Shown: positions 25,175 through 33,770, counted from the stretch's first letter. The stretch: 64,000 nucleotides of DNA from Hymenobacter sp. BT559 (GCF_017571525.1 NZ_JAGETY010000013.1:95498-159497), one strand, 5' to 3'. Numbers and translations are program-made. The notes: generated by a model not told the origin, from the sequence alone.

Positions 25175-27415
25175 CTACTGCTTGGTGAAGCGGCGACTCA
25201 GCGTCTGCTGGTCAGGAGTCGTGACAACGAGCAGGTAGAGGCCGGCGGGCAGCGCGGCCACGTCGAGGCTGGTGCCCAGCGCGCCGGTGCGCACCGCCTG
25301 GCCCACCGAGTTCAGCACGCGGTAGCTGCTGCCGGCCAGCGCTGGCGCAGTAGCCAAGCGCAGCTGGTCGGCCACAGGGTTGGGGTATAGGCCGAGCGGG
25401 TCGTCGTTTTGGGGGCTAGCGGCCGCGGCGGTGGGCGCAGCCATCCGGGCGGTGCCCTGCTTGGTAATGCGCACCCAGTTGAGGTTGTAGCCCCCCGTCT
25501 GGGCATACACCCCGAAGTTGTAGGTGCCCGCGTTGATAGTTACGGTATTCGATACGGTAGTCCAGTTTTGCCAGCCGCCGGTGGCCGGAACGGTCGTATT
25601 GCCCAGCTGAATGGCACCCGCGTTCAGGTCCGACGAGATAGTGCCGCCGCTAGCCCCGCTGGCCACCCGGTACTCGATGAGGTAGGTACCAGTAGTAGGA
25701 ATGGCAATACTGTTCCACACTAGGTAGTCACCCGGGTCGATATAGCCCATATCCTGACCGCCTTCTGAGCAGGTTTCGAGTACCATGCCGTTGTTGACAT
25801 TAGCCGCCTCGGCTTCGAGCTGCTTGCTGAAGGCCGAGGCAAGGGCCTGCACGCGCAGCGAAGAGGTTTTATCGTTCCAGTTGCCCGTGCCCAGGACGTT
25901 GTTTACCAGGCAGCTGTTGCTGGCCGTGAGCGTGAGCACCCCGCCGCTGTAGTTATCGTTCTCATACAGCACCACCTGGTAGCCGCTGTTGATTTGCAGC
26001 GAGGAGATGTCATCGTTGAGGATGCCCTTGGCTTGCAAGGCGCTCAAGGTGTAGTCGCCCACGGGCAAGGCCACGGCCGTACCCCCATAGTTGCAGTCCT
26101 TGTAGAACGTGGCCACGCCCGTGCCCGTTGGGCTGGTAGACTGCCCCACGAAGCCGCCCCAGGTAGCTACCACCTTGGTGGGCTGCGGCGTTTGGAGCGT
26201 GCTCGACTGGTCGGCCACGTCGTCGTAGGCGAAGCCATAGCTCAGGTTATCGACGCTGATGCCGGGCAGGTGCCAGAAGCGGGCATAGTAGTTCATGGGC
26301 GCCGTCTGGTAAAAGCCTGCCACGTTGTAAAAATCCTGCTGCCCGGCCACGGCGCTAGCCACGCTGATGGCGTGACGGTTAACGGCCGCCGTAAGCTGAG
26401 CCTGCACCACGAGGTCGCAGTCGCCGTCGCTATTGCGGGTGGCTAGCACGCCCTTACCCTCGAAGGCTTCCTGCGTGGTGGGCTCGCGGGTGATGATGCC
26501 GGTGCGGCCATTGTAGGCGCCCGACTGGCCTACCACCACGAGGCGGTTGTCGGCCCCCACGCGACCCTTAAATACGCCGGCATTGCCCGCATTGAAAATC
26601 AAGTCCTCGTTCTTGTACTTGGCCCAGATGGCGTCGAGGTACCCCTTAAAGTAGTTGCCGTAGGCGCCGGCCGTGGTGCCGTTGGTACCATCCTGAAAAT
26701 CGGGCGTCTTGCTCGGAAACGAGATTACGCCGGTCGTGCTGTTCACCGTGCCCTGAAACTCGGTGGGCACGTTGGCCTTGTAAGCGCTCACAATATCGGC
26801 GGCCGATTTCAGCTCGCCCGTTTTCTTATAGTAGCCATTGCCGGTCAGCTCCAGGCCCATCGGGAAGTTGAAGGCATCGACGCGGGTGGTATTGCCAAAG
26901 AAGCCACCCGAGTTGTTGGTCAGCTCAATGGTTTCGTAGATGATGCCCGTGTTGGGGTCGGTCGAGTTTTGCGGATTGGGTGCCGTGTAGCCCGAGGGCG
27001 AGCCGCTAGCCCCGAAAAAATAGAAATACAGCTGCTGCCCCCGCGAGATGTACACCCGGCAGCCCGCAATAAACGGCAGGTTGAAGGTGTGATTCGGAAT
27101 GTTGCTGAGCTTGGTAAAGCAGGCGGCATACTTCGAGTTGGCGCCCGGCCCGGTATTGCCGTTGATGGTAGGGCCGGTCACGGTGTTGTAGCTGCTGCTC
27201 ATGGGCAGCACCTGGCTGTTGGCCGCGTTCACCCACACGTGGTTGTTGTTGGGGTCGATGCCCACGATGGCCACGTAGAGGTCCGCGTCGGCGGTGGTCG
27301 AGTTGTTGTTAATCGTGAACGGCAGGTTGCCGTTGCCCTGGGCCTGGCTGCGCTGCGGCAGCAGTATACTCAGTAAAAGCAGCCCTAGCAGGGCAAAGAG
27401 TGAAGGTTTTCTCAT
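25175..27415 (-). CDS. Secreted GH64 beta-1,3-glucanase with crystallin, CBM6 and T9SS domains
   Basis: The 746-residue protein has a signal peptide (1-25), a GH64 domain (about 30-425), a pair of beta/gamma-crystallin motifs (about 432-523, each with a YGG/YSG turn), a CBM6 domain (about 532-650), a Ala/Pro linker, and a type IX secretion sorting domain (about 674-746, YPNPVADQLRL ... RRFTKQ). Glu164 and Asp180 are 16 residues apart, the same spacing as the catalytic Glu154/Asp170 known for Streptomyces laminaripentaose-producing glucanase. GH64 enzymes cut beta-1,3-glucan. I chose ATG 27415; upstream in-frame sequence is not signal-like. A -7 element is at 27595-27602. Confidence 0.9.
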   Translation of the reverse strand: MRKPSLFALLGLLLLSILLPQRSQAQGNGNLPFTINNNSTTADADLYVAIVGIDPNNNHVWVNAANSQVLPMSSSYNTVTGPTINGNTGPGANSKYAACFTKLSNIPNHTFNLPFIAGCRVYISRGQQLYFYFFGASGSPSGYTAPNPQNSTDPNTGIIYETIELTNNSGGFFGNTTRVDAFNFPMGLELTGNGYYKKTGELKSAADIVSAYKANVPTEFQGTVNSTTGVISFPSKTPDFQDGTNGTTAGAYGNYFKGYLDAIWAKYKNEDLIFNAGNAGVFKGRVGADNRLVVVGQSGAYNGRTGIITREPTTQEAFEGKGVLATRNSDGDCDLVVQAQLTAAVNRHAISVASAVAGQQDFYNVAGFYQTAPMNYYARFWHLPGISVDNLSYGFAYDDVADQSSTLQTPQPTKVVATWGGFVGQSTSPTGTGVATFYKDCNYGGTAVALPVGDYTLSALQAKGILNDDISSLQINSGYQVVLYENDNYSGGVLTLTASNSCLVNNVLGTGNWNDKTSSLRVQALASAFSKQLEAEAANVNNGMVLETCSEGGQDMGYIDPGDYLVWNSIAIPTTGTYLIEYRVASGASGGTISSDLNAGAIQLGNTTVPATGGWQNWTTVSNTVTINAGTYNFGVYAQTGGYNLNWVRITKQGTARMAAPTAAAASPQNDDPLGLYPNPVADQLRLATAPALAGSSYRVLNSVGQAVRTGALGTSLDVAALPAGLYLLVVTTPDQQTLSRRFTKQ

Positions 27416-27594
27416 GGAAAAGGAGTTGGGTGGGAATGGTATGAAATGCAGAACCCGGCCCGGCCAGCTGCGCGCAGCTAACCCCGGCAGCCTCGCGGCT
27501 ACCTGCGCAAAACCCGGAATTCTCAATCGTGCCCTGGCCAGAGCTGCCACCGTTTGCTAGCCCCGGCAAGGGCCCAAAAGCAAGCGGCAGCGGG

Positions 27595-27602
27595 CAAATG
27601 TA
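27595..27602 (-). promoter_or_regulatory. Bacteroidota -7 element for the GH64 gene
   Basis: TACATTTG on the minus strand, preceded by a TTTG 15 bases upstream (shorter than the usual spacing). It implies a leader of about 170 bases. Confidence 0.35.
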
Positions 27603-27660
27603 GCGGTCCTGCTCAGGCAAAAAAACTTGTTTGGAAGCTCGCAAGTCCCATATTTTGAAC

Positions 27661-27677
27661 GCCTTAACGGTTAAGGC
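27661..27677. promoter_or_regulatory. 17-bp palindrome, possible operator
   Basis: GCCTTAAC-G-GTTAAGGC is a perfect palindrome with one central base. It lies about 60 bases upstream of the GH64 -7 element. A regulatory role is inference. Confidence 0.35.
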
Positions 27678-27959
27678 GCACGGCCGGGGCGCTTACTTCA
27701 CCACCAGCCCGCCCAAGGTGTGGCAAGCACCAAGTCGGAGCAGCCAGCCAGGGCAGCTACCCTCCACCGGTTATTGCGCTTAAAAAACAAGGGCGTTGCG
27801 TACTATTTTTTGTTTTTTGCAGGAAAAGAGGGAGTTAAGAAGCTTCAAACGCTCCTTTGGTCGTTGCCTACAGACCGAGGCTGACTCGCCGGCCCGGCAA
27901 ACAGTAACCTGCTGCCGAGGTTGGCGCGTAAGCAGCGCAATCCTTTTCCTCCTGAACTC

Positions 27960-29102
27960 ATGCATTTTATTCGCTTTGTACTGCCCGCCGGGCTGGCGCT
28001 GCTGGCCGCCTGCACGGGCGGCCCCGGCACCGAAAAATCGACCAGCGTAGCCACTCCGCCGCCCGTGCCCACTTCCGAAAGCGCCAAGCAGCTTGTGTCG
28101 GTGGCCACCTCCGATACCATCTGGAACGGCGTGGCCGTGAGTGACAACGACCGGGTGTTCGTGTTGTTTCCGCACAACGAGGGCAGCCCCGGCACGCGCA
28201 TCGGCGAGCTGAAGGACGGTAAGGTGACGCCCTGGCCCACCCGCGCCTGGAATACCTGGAAGAAAGAAGGCGACCCTGCTAAGCAAGCCTTTGTCCGCGC
28301 CAACTCGCTGCGCTTCGGCCCCGACGGCCTGCTGTGGATTGTCGACACCGGCACACCCAAAAGCGATGCACCGCCCATCACCGACGGGCCCAAGCTGCTG
28401 GCCTTCGATATTGCCAAAGGCCAGCTGGTGAAGACGATAGGGCTCGATAAGCTGGTGAAGCGCAAGAGCTTTGTGGACGACCTGCGCTTTCACGGCGACA
28501 TGATTTACGTGACCGATGCCGGCGCGCCGGGCCTTATCATTCTCAACCAGAAAACCGGCCAGGGCCGCCGCCTGCTCGACGATGATAGTACCACCACCGC
28601 CCGCCGCCCCATGCTGGGCGAGGGCAAGAAAATGGTGAAGCCCGACGGCAGTGACGTGAAGCTGCACGCCGACCAGATGGAGGTATCGCCCGATGGCCAG
28701 TACTACTATTTCCAAACCGCCGCCGGCCCTATGTACCGCGTCGAAACGAAATACTTAGACGACCCCAAAACCACCTCAGCCGACCTGGCCAAGCAGGTGC
28801 AATACTTCTTCAACTCGCCCACCTGTGGCGGCACCACCATCGACTCGGCCGGCAACCTCTACGTGGCCGACGCCAACGAAAAGCGCATCCTGAAAGTGAC
28901 GCCCGATGCCAAAAGCAGCGTGCTGGTGCAGGACCCGCGCCTCATCTGGGCCGATGCGCTCTGGATAGACCACGGCGGCAACCTCTGGATTCCGGTGCCG
29001 CAGATGAACCGCACCGCCGGCTTCCAGAAGGGCGTCGAAACGGTGGCCTTCCCGGTGCACTTGTTTAAAATGCCCATCGGGGCCCAGCCGTTGCGCGACT
29101 AG
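27960..29102 (+). CDS. Yellow/major royal jelly protein-like lipoprotein
   Basis: The 380-residue protein has a lipoprotein signal with lipobox LLAAC (Cys18), then a beta-propeller of the yellow/MRJP type. Typical blocks are WNGVAVSDNDRVFVLFP, RANSLRFGPDGLLWIVDTG, VDDLRFHGDMIYVTDAG, LHADQMEVSPDGQYYYFQTAAGPMYRV and STCGGTTIDSAGNLYVAD (the last written in part). Bacterial members are surface or periplasmic proteins of unknown ligand. I chose ATG 27960 because the lipobox sits right after it. A REP-like repeat follows at 29131-29238. Confidence 0.85.
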   Translation: MHFIRFVLPAGLALLAACTGGPGTEKSTSVATPPPVPTSESAKQLVSVATSDTIWNGVAVSDNDRVFVLFPHNEGSPGTRIGELKDGKVTPWPTRAWNTWKKEGDPAKQAFVRANSLRFGPDGLLWIVDTGTPKSDAPPITDGPKLLAFDIAKGQLVKTIGLDKLVKRKSFVDDLRFHGDMIYVTDAGAPGLIILNQKTGQGRRLLDDDSTTTARRPMLGEGKKMVKPDGSDVKLHADQMEVSPDGQYYYFQTAAGPMYRVETKYLDDPKTTSADLAKQVQYFFNSPTCGGTTIDSAGNLYVADANEKRILKVTPDAKSSVLVQDPRLIWADALWIDHGGNLWIPVPQMNRTAGFQKGVETVAFPVHLFKMPIGAQPLRD

Positions 29103-29130
29103 TTAGGCAAGGCTAGCGATGCTAAAAATC

Positions 29131-29238
29131 GTTTGTCCTTGCGAGCGCAGCGTGGCAATCGCATCCGAATGATACCCGCGCCAATCGTTCGGCTAGGGTC
29201 GTTCTGGGGCGATTGCTTCGCAGGCTCGCAAAGACAGG
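29131..29238. repeat. REP-like element, family B, first copy
   Basis: An imperfect inverted repeat: TTGTCCTTGCGAGCGCAGCG on the left and CGATTGCTTCGCAGGCTCGC on the right. A second copy is at 48860-48961. It lies between the MRJP-like stop and the VWA stop. Confidence 0.75.
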
Positions 29239-29250
29239 CGAGTTTGGTTG

Positions 29251-30357
29251 CTATTCAGTTAATTTCTGGCCCTGAATGGCGGCTGCCATCAGCTCTGGAA
29301 ACTTAGCCGGGGAGCAGGCAAAGCTGGAGATTCCCAGCGCCGCCAGCTGCTCGGCCAGGCGGCGGTCGAAGCTCGGGGCGCCCTCGTCGGAGAGGGCTAG
29401 CAGCACCACCAGGTTCACGCCGCTAGCCTTGAGGGCGGCGGCCCGCTTGAGCATTTCGCGGGCATCACCGCCTTCGTAGAGGTCGGTCACGAGCACCAGA
29501 ATCGTATCGGTGGGCCGCGTAATGAGCTGCTGGCAGTAGCTGAGCGCCAAGTTGATATCGGTGCCACCCCCTAGCTGCACGCCGAAGAGTAGGTCTACCG
29601 GGTCGCGCAACTCTTCGGTAAGGTTTACCACCGCCGTGTCGAAGACCACCATGTGCGTTTTCACGGCTCGCAAGGAGGCTAGCACCGCCCCAAACACGCC
29701 CGCGTATACCACCGAGGCGGCCATCGAGCCGCTTTGGTCGAGGCAGAGCACGATTTCCTTGAGGGCCTGCCCGCGCCGGCCGTGGCCCACCAGCCGCTCC
29801 GGAATAATCGTGCGGTGGCTGGCCTGGTAGTGCTTGAGATTGGCCTTGATAGTTGCGCCCCAGTTAATTTCGTGGTAGCGCGGGCGGGGGTTGCGCACGG
29901 CGCGGCTCAGCGCGCCCTGCACCGCCTGGCGCAGCGGCTGGGCCAGCTTTTGTTCCAGCTCGCGCACCACCTTGGCCACTACCTCGCGGGCGGTGGCCTT
30001 AGCCTTGGCGGGCATTACGCGGCCTAGCGAGAGCAGGGTGGCCACGAGGTGCACATCGGCCTGCACGGTGCGCAAGATTTCGGGCTCCAGTAGCAACTGG
30101 TTGAGGCCCAGACGGTCCATGGCGTCCTGCTGCATCACCGCCACTACCTCCGTAGGGAAATACTGGCGGATGTCGCCCAGCCAGCGGCTCACGCGCGGGG
30201 CCGAGGCACCAAGGCCGCCTTTGCGCTCGCCATCGTAGAGGGCGGTGAGTACCTGGTCGAGGGCGCCGTAGTCGGCGGGCATCTCCACCGCGTTTTCAGC
30301 ATCGGCCGCGGCGCCGAGCACCAATTTCCAGCGGGCGGCAGTGGGGTTGTCGGGCAT
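29251..30357 (-). CDS. VWA-domain (MIDAS) protein of the MoxR/SWIM module
   Basis: The 368-residue protein has a helical N-terminal half and a C-terminal von Willebrand A domain. The MIDAS motif is D207-x-S209-x-S211 (CLDQSGSM), with T266 in GGGTD and D292 in VLVTDLYEGG, so metal binding should be intact. VWA proteins of this kind pair with MoxR AAA ATPases (as ViaA with RavA or CbbO with CbbQ) and act as adaptors for remodelling. Here the AAA partner is probably the gene at 40597. The start lies 10 bases after the 182-residue gene, so VWA is the last gene of a tight leftward operon. It is cytoplasmic. Confidence 0.88.
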   Translation of the reverse strand: MPDNPTAARWKLVLGAAADAENAVEMPADYGALDQVLTALYDGERKGGLGASAPRVSRWLGDIRQYFPTEVVAVMQQDAMDRLGLNQLLLEPEILRTVQADVHLVATLLSLGRVMPAKAKATAREVVAKVVRELEQKLAQPLRQAVQGALSRAVRNPRPRYHEINWGATIKANLKHYQASHRTIIPERLVGHGRRGQALKEIVLCLDQSGSMAASVVYAGVFGAVLASLRAVKTHMVVFDTAVVNLTEELRDPVDLLFGVQLGGGTDINLALSYCQQLITRPTDTILVLVTDLYEGGDAREMLKRAAALKASGVNLVVLLALSDEGAPSFDRRLAEQLAALGISSFACSPAKFPELMAAAIQGQKLTE

Positions 30358-30367
30358 GGGTAATAGC

Positions 30368-30916
30368 TTACTGGAAGAAATCGCGGTTTAGCCGCTTCCC
30401 CCACCCATGCTGGTCTTGTAGCGTGAAGGGAGAACGCTGGAAATTTTCAATCAAGGGCAACGGGTGATTATTCGCTAGCATATAGCGAACCACTTGCAGC
30501 GTTGATTCGAGCGTTGCGGGACTGTGGGTTCTCACCCCAGCATACAGATTACCCCGACCAACTTCAATTATCTCATCTATGCAGGCCAGCAACTCCTGCG
30601 ATAAGTGTTGGTAAGGTTTATAATCATATTTCTGACCAGGAATTTCCGAATCGGGTATGAAAGGCATAATAAGCTCTTCCCAATCACTCAAATCAGGGTT
30701 ACTCGTGAAGTCCCAAAGCGCATCAAGTAGCGGCTGAAACTCTACTTCATTGAGTTTTTCATCCCGGATTATTATTTCTAAGCAGGTAATGGCATAAGCC
30801 ATTCGGCCAGTTATTGAGACTAGCTTTAACTGCTCAGTTAGTTGATGCATGGGGAGCGGCTGAATGCGAGTTTGACCACCGAGAAAATATTTCAACTGCG
30901 CAAGAAATTGATACAT
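30368..30916 (-). CDS. Unrecognised 182-residue immunity-like protein
   Basis: I do not recognise this protein. It is acidic and mostly helical, with no signal or membrane segment (MAYAITCLEIIIRDEKLNEVEF, LSQELLACIDEIIEVGRGNLY, FQRSPFTLQDQHGWGKRLN). Its size, charge and place between an Imm51-like gene and VWA make an immunity-type role possible. It is AT-richer than its neighbours (27 of 60 G+C at 30661-30720, 45%), hinting at transfer. The start lies 8 bases after the Imm51-like stop and its stop 10 bases before the VWA start. Confidence 0.65.
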   Translation of the reverse strand: MYQFLAQLKYFLGGQTRIQPLPMHQLTEQLKLVSITGRMAYAITCLEIIIRDEKLNEVEFQPLLDALWDFTSNPDLSDWEELIMPFIPDSEIPGQKYDYKPYQHLSQELLACIDEIIEVGRGNLYAGVRTHSPATLESTLQVVRYMLANNHPLPLIENFQRSPFTLQDQHGWGKRLNRDFFQ

Positions 30917-30924
30917 GTTCGATG

Positions 30925-31284
30925 CTAGGCGAAAAAATCGCCGGGGTCGGTCTGGCTGAGGTACTTGTGCAGTTTGCCTAAATCGCCGAACTGCGGCAGC
31001 ACCAAAGCCATAAACTGGCGCACGGCAACCAAGCTGTCGGCGTAGGCGAGAAAGGCGGCGCCTTCCTCGTCGAATTCTAAGTGGTCAAGCAGCTCAGGTT
31101 GAAATTCTTCGATAATGGTTTCAATATGCTCGCGCCAGCTGGGGCCGTTGCCGCCGTAGCCGTGGTTTTCGAATACGTGGCAATAGTCATCCAACTCGCT
31201 TAAATCGGCCAGAATGACGAACTGGCGGGCAGTATCGGCTGGGGCTTTGGCGGCCGCCACTTTGAAAGGGTAGGTCGGGGACAT
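30925..31284 (-). CDS. Imm51-like immunity protein
   Basis: The 119-residue protein shows the Imm51 pattern: a strand (FVILADLSELDDYCHVFENHGYGGNGPSWREHI), a helix (ETIIEEFQPELLDHLEF) and a strand-helix (EEGAAFLAYADSLVAVRQFM), with the conserved G(Y)GGNGxSW core. Imm51 proteins are immunity proteins of polymorphic toxin systems. No toxin gene is nearby. Instead the gene is embedded in the DUF5682/VWA operon, 90 bp downstream of DUF5682 (a repeat lies between) and 8 bp upstream of the 182-residue gene. The role here is not known. Confidence 0.8.
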   Translation of the reverse strand: MSPTYPFKVAAAKAPADTARQFVILADLSELDDYCHVFENHGYGGNGPSWREHIETIIEEFQPELLDHLEFDEEGAAFLAYADSLVAVRQFMALVLPQFGDLGKLHKYLSQTDPGDFFA

Positions 31285-31309
31285 GCGGTAAGGTAAGTAG
31301 ATGGGGATA

Positions 31310-31374
31310 GTAACGCGGATTTTCAGTCCGCGAACGAGCGCATTTGTTACTCGCGGACTGAAAGTCCACGCTAC
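31310..31374. repeat. REP-like element, family C
   Basis: GTAACGCGGATTTTCAGTCC on the left and its near complement ending CCACGCTAC on the right, enclosing about 17 bases. It reaches the DUF5682 stop codon (31374-31376). A related half is at 2923-2951. Confidence 0.7.
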
Positions 31375-33698
31375 TACCCAGCCGGCGCGCCCAGCAGCAT
31401 GCGCAGCACCGGCAGCACCCGGGCACCGCGCTCCCAGTCAAAATCCAAGGCCTCGGCCGCCGCTAGGGGCGCCGTGGGGCCAGCCGCGGCAAGGTCCATA
31501 ATTTGCCGGCGCTCGGGCGGCGAAAACTCGGCGAAAGCCCGACGCAGCAGCGGCACAGTTTCGCGGAAAGTGTCTTCGGTGAGGCTGCCCAGCCAGGTAT
31601 CGAGCAGGTCGAAGAGGGCGCGGTGATGGATGAGCACCAACCCCGAGCCGCGCAAAAAGCCCTCTATCCAGGCCGTGGCGTAGGCCGTGGGCTGGGCGGA
31701 GGCTAGCGCCAGGCCCAGGGTGGTGGCCGTGGCCTCGGCATCGGCCCGCCGGGCATTGAAGAGCAGGCGGGCGGCGGCCCCGGCCAGCAGGCCCTGGCTG
31801 GCGGCACTGTGCTGCACGGCCGCCAGTGCCGCGTACCAATCGGCTTCGTGGCCAGCGTCTTGCAGCAGCCGGATGGCCTCGTGGCTAGCCTCTATCTTTT
31901 CGAGCAGGGGCCGGGCGGCATCGAGGTCTAGCCCGGTGCAGGCGGCGGGCAGGCCGATGGCCAGGCGCGGCACTAGCTGCTGCACCACCTGGGCTACCTG
32001 GGCGGTGTCGGTGCGGCGCACGTTGCCGTAGCGCAGCACCTGAGCCAGCGGGGGCAGGGCGGTGAGCAAGTGCGTCACGTCGCGGGTGTCGGCGGCCAGG
32101 GTTTCGAGGCGGGCCACCAGCGCCCCGATGGCCGGGCCGAGGTCGGCGCGCAGGGCTTCTTCGAGCAGGCTGCTCACGGCATCCAGGGTGGGGGCCTCGG
32201 CGGCGCGGGCGGTGGCACGGGCGGCAGCGGCGGCCAGCACGGTATTGCCCCAGCGGCCGGCGTCGAGCACGGCCAGCGTCATTTCGGGCGGCCAGGCCAG
32301 CTCCCATTCTTCGTGAAAGGTGCCGGCTTTGCCGCCCGCCACGGTCTGCGGCTTACCCCACCTGATGTCGAGCAGGCGCAGGCGGTGCAGCAGGTGGCTG
32401 CGCAGCAAGTGCGTTTCCTGACGCAGGTCGAGGGCTAGCGGCTTGCGGTCGGGCTCGGACTTAAGGCGCAGCGTTTTCTGCTGCTGAGCCAGGTCTTGCT
32501 GTAAGGGCGTGGCGGGCTGGCCGGCCGGCACGGCGCCCAGCTTTTCGCCGATTACCAACTCCTTTTGCACCACAGCTAAGCCTTCGGCGTAGCCACCGCC
32601 TAGCAGCGCCACGGCCGCCTCTTGCAGCTCGGCGATGCCCGGCAGGGCTAGCCCGCGCACGGTGGCCAGCGTATCGGCCAGGCGCACGGCCTCGATGGCG
32701 TGGGCCGACGAGGCGTCGAGGTCCTGGCCGCGCAGCAGGCGGGCGGCGCGCACCATCCACTGCGTCACGACCGTGGCGCGCGGCTCGGTAAAGAGCAGCT
32801 CGTACCAGGCCGGCGAGAGCACGCCTGCCCCATAGCCCGAGCTCACCGACAGGCGCTCGTAGGTCCAGGGTATCCAGGTAGCGGCGATGGGCGTTTTCTT
32901 CAGGCCTTTTAGCAGGGCCTTGTCTTCTTTCTTTTGAAAATCGGGGTTGGTGAGCACCGGCGCGTGCCAGGCGCCGCACACCACGGCCACCCGCGCGTAG
33001 CCCTGAGCCAGGGTGGCGCGCAGGGTTTCGCGCATGTAGGCCTCGCGCAGCAGGGTTTCGGCAGTTTCGGGGCGCTGCGACTCTTCCCGCAGGGCAGTCA
33101 TCAGCTCCAGCACCAGGGCAAACGTGTCGGCATTGCCAGGCGCGTGTTCGAGGTAGGTTTCCCACCACTGCTCGGGGTCGGTGTAGCCGGCTAGCCCCGC
33201 CAGGTAGGCCACGGGGTCCGTCGCAAGCGGCGAATCAGGAATAAGAAGGCCAGCCCCAGTGTTGGCAGTCGCTTCTGCTTCTGAGTCAAAGGCTTCTGAT
33301 GCCGTGGCATTGTCAGGCGAAGAATCTGTAGGCTCGGTTTTCGCTTGTTCTTCCAAGGGTACTGAAAGCGCTTCCTTCGGCTGCCGCAGCCCTAGCGGCA
33401 GGTCGAAGCAGCGCACGTGCGCGCCCGTGCGCTGGCACCAGCGCACGGCCTGCCACTCGGGCGAAAACTCGGCGAACGGCAGAAACGACGCCTGGCCCTG
33501 CTGTTTGGGGTTGTATAGTAGCAACGCCACCGGAGGCAGCAGCTCGGGGTCGGCAAGGGTGGCTAGCGCGGCCTCGCCATCGGCCGGGCATTCGAGCAGT
33601 ACGATGTCGGGCCGGTAGGCATCGAGCGCGGCTACGAGGCTGGCGGCGCTGCCGGGGCCGTGGTGGCGAATACCAAAAAGACGAAAATCGGTGGGCAT
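31374..33698 (-). CDS. DUF5682-family protein, possibly TraB/ChaN-like
   Basis: The 774-residue protein starts FRLFGIRHHGPGSAASLVAAL (H12-H13), then PDIVLLECPAD (E36), an acidic linker (about 115-155), and EAYMRETLRATLAQGYARVAVVCGAWHAP (R223, G242-H245). The rest is Ala/Leu-rich helices. The H..E...R...GAxH order resembles the TraB/ChaN/EreA-type fold, a hydrolase-like superfamily; that link is my inference. DUF5682 is typically found with MoxR AAA, VWA and SWIM genes. Here it is upstream of Imm51-like, the 182-residue gene and VWA in one leftward group, and just downstream of a small gene (33771-34046). Confidence 0.8.
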   Translation of the reverse strand: MPTDFRLFGIRHHGPGSAASLVAALDAYRPDIVLLECPADGEAALATLADPELLPPVALLLYNPKQQGQASFLPFAEFSPEWQAVRWCQRTGAHVRCFDLPLGLRQPKEALSVPLEEQAKTEPTDSSPDNATASEAFDSEAEATANTGAGLLIPDSPLATDPVAYLAGLAGYTDPEQWWETYLEHAPGNADTFALVLELMTALREESQRPETAETLLREAYMRETLRATLAQGYARVAVVCGAWHAPVLTNPDFQKKEDKALLKGLKKTPIAATWIPWTYERLSVSSGYGAGVLSPAWYELLFTEPRATVVTQWMVRAARLLRGQDLDASSAHAIEAVRLADTLATVRGLALPGIAELQEAAVALLGGGYAEGLAVVQKELVIGEKLGAVPAGQPATPLQQDLAQQQKTLRLKSEPDRKPLALDLRQETHLLRSHLLHRLRLLDIRWGKPQTVAGGKAGTFHEEWELAWPPEMTLAVLDAGRWGNTVLAAAAARATARAAEAPTLDAVSSLLEEALRADLGPAIGALVARLETLAADTRDVTHLLTALPPLAQVLRYGNVRRTDTAQVAQVVQQLVPRLAIGLPAACTGLDLDAARPLLEKIEASHEAIRLLQDAGHEADWYAALAAVQHSAASQGLLAGAAARLLFNARRADAEATATTLGLALASAQPTAYATAWIEGFLRGSGLVLIHHRALFDLLDTWLGSLTEDTFRETVPLLRRAFAEFSPPERRQIMDLAAAGPTAPLAAAEALDFDWERGARVLPVLRMLLGAPAG

Positions 33699-33770
33699 AC
33701 CTGGGTGGCCGGTTGACCAAAAGGCTATTTGTCAGCTTTTAATAAAAAACGAATGCCTTGTAGAATCCTG

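Larger units (their letters stand above)
27416..27959. other. Long divergent intergenic region between GH64 and MRJP-like genes
   Basis: These 544 bases separate two divergent genes and hold no convincing reading frame. They contain a TACATTTG element facing the GH64 gene (27595-27602), a palindrome at 27661-27677, and, facing right, a near-match to the Bacteroidota -7 box (TATTTTTTG, about 27804) that could serve the MRJP-like gene. Confidence 0.5.

Noticed and set aside
27780..28715. A 311-codon open frame on the minus strand
   Set aside because: It runs opposite the MRJP-like lipoprotein and has no protein-like pattern.
29251..30357. Possible RavA-ViaA pair identity for MoxR and VWA
   Set aside because: The neighbours (SWIM, DUF5691, DUF5682) and the 7 kb separation fit a different module, so the ViaA name is not used.
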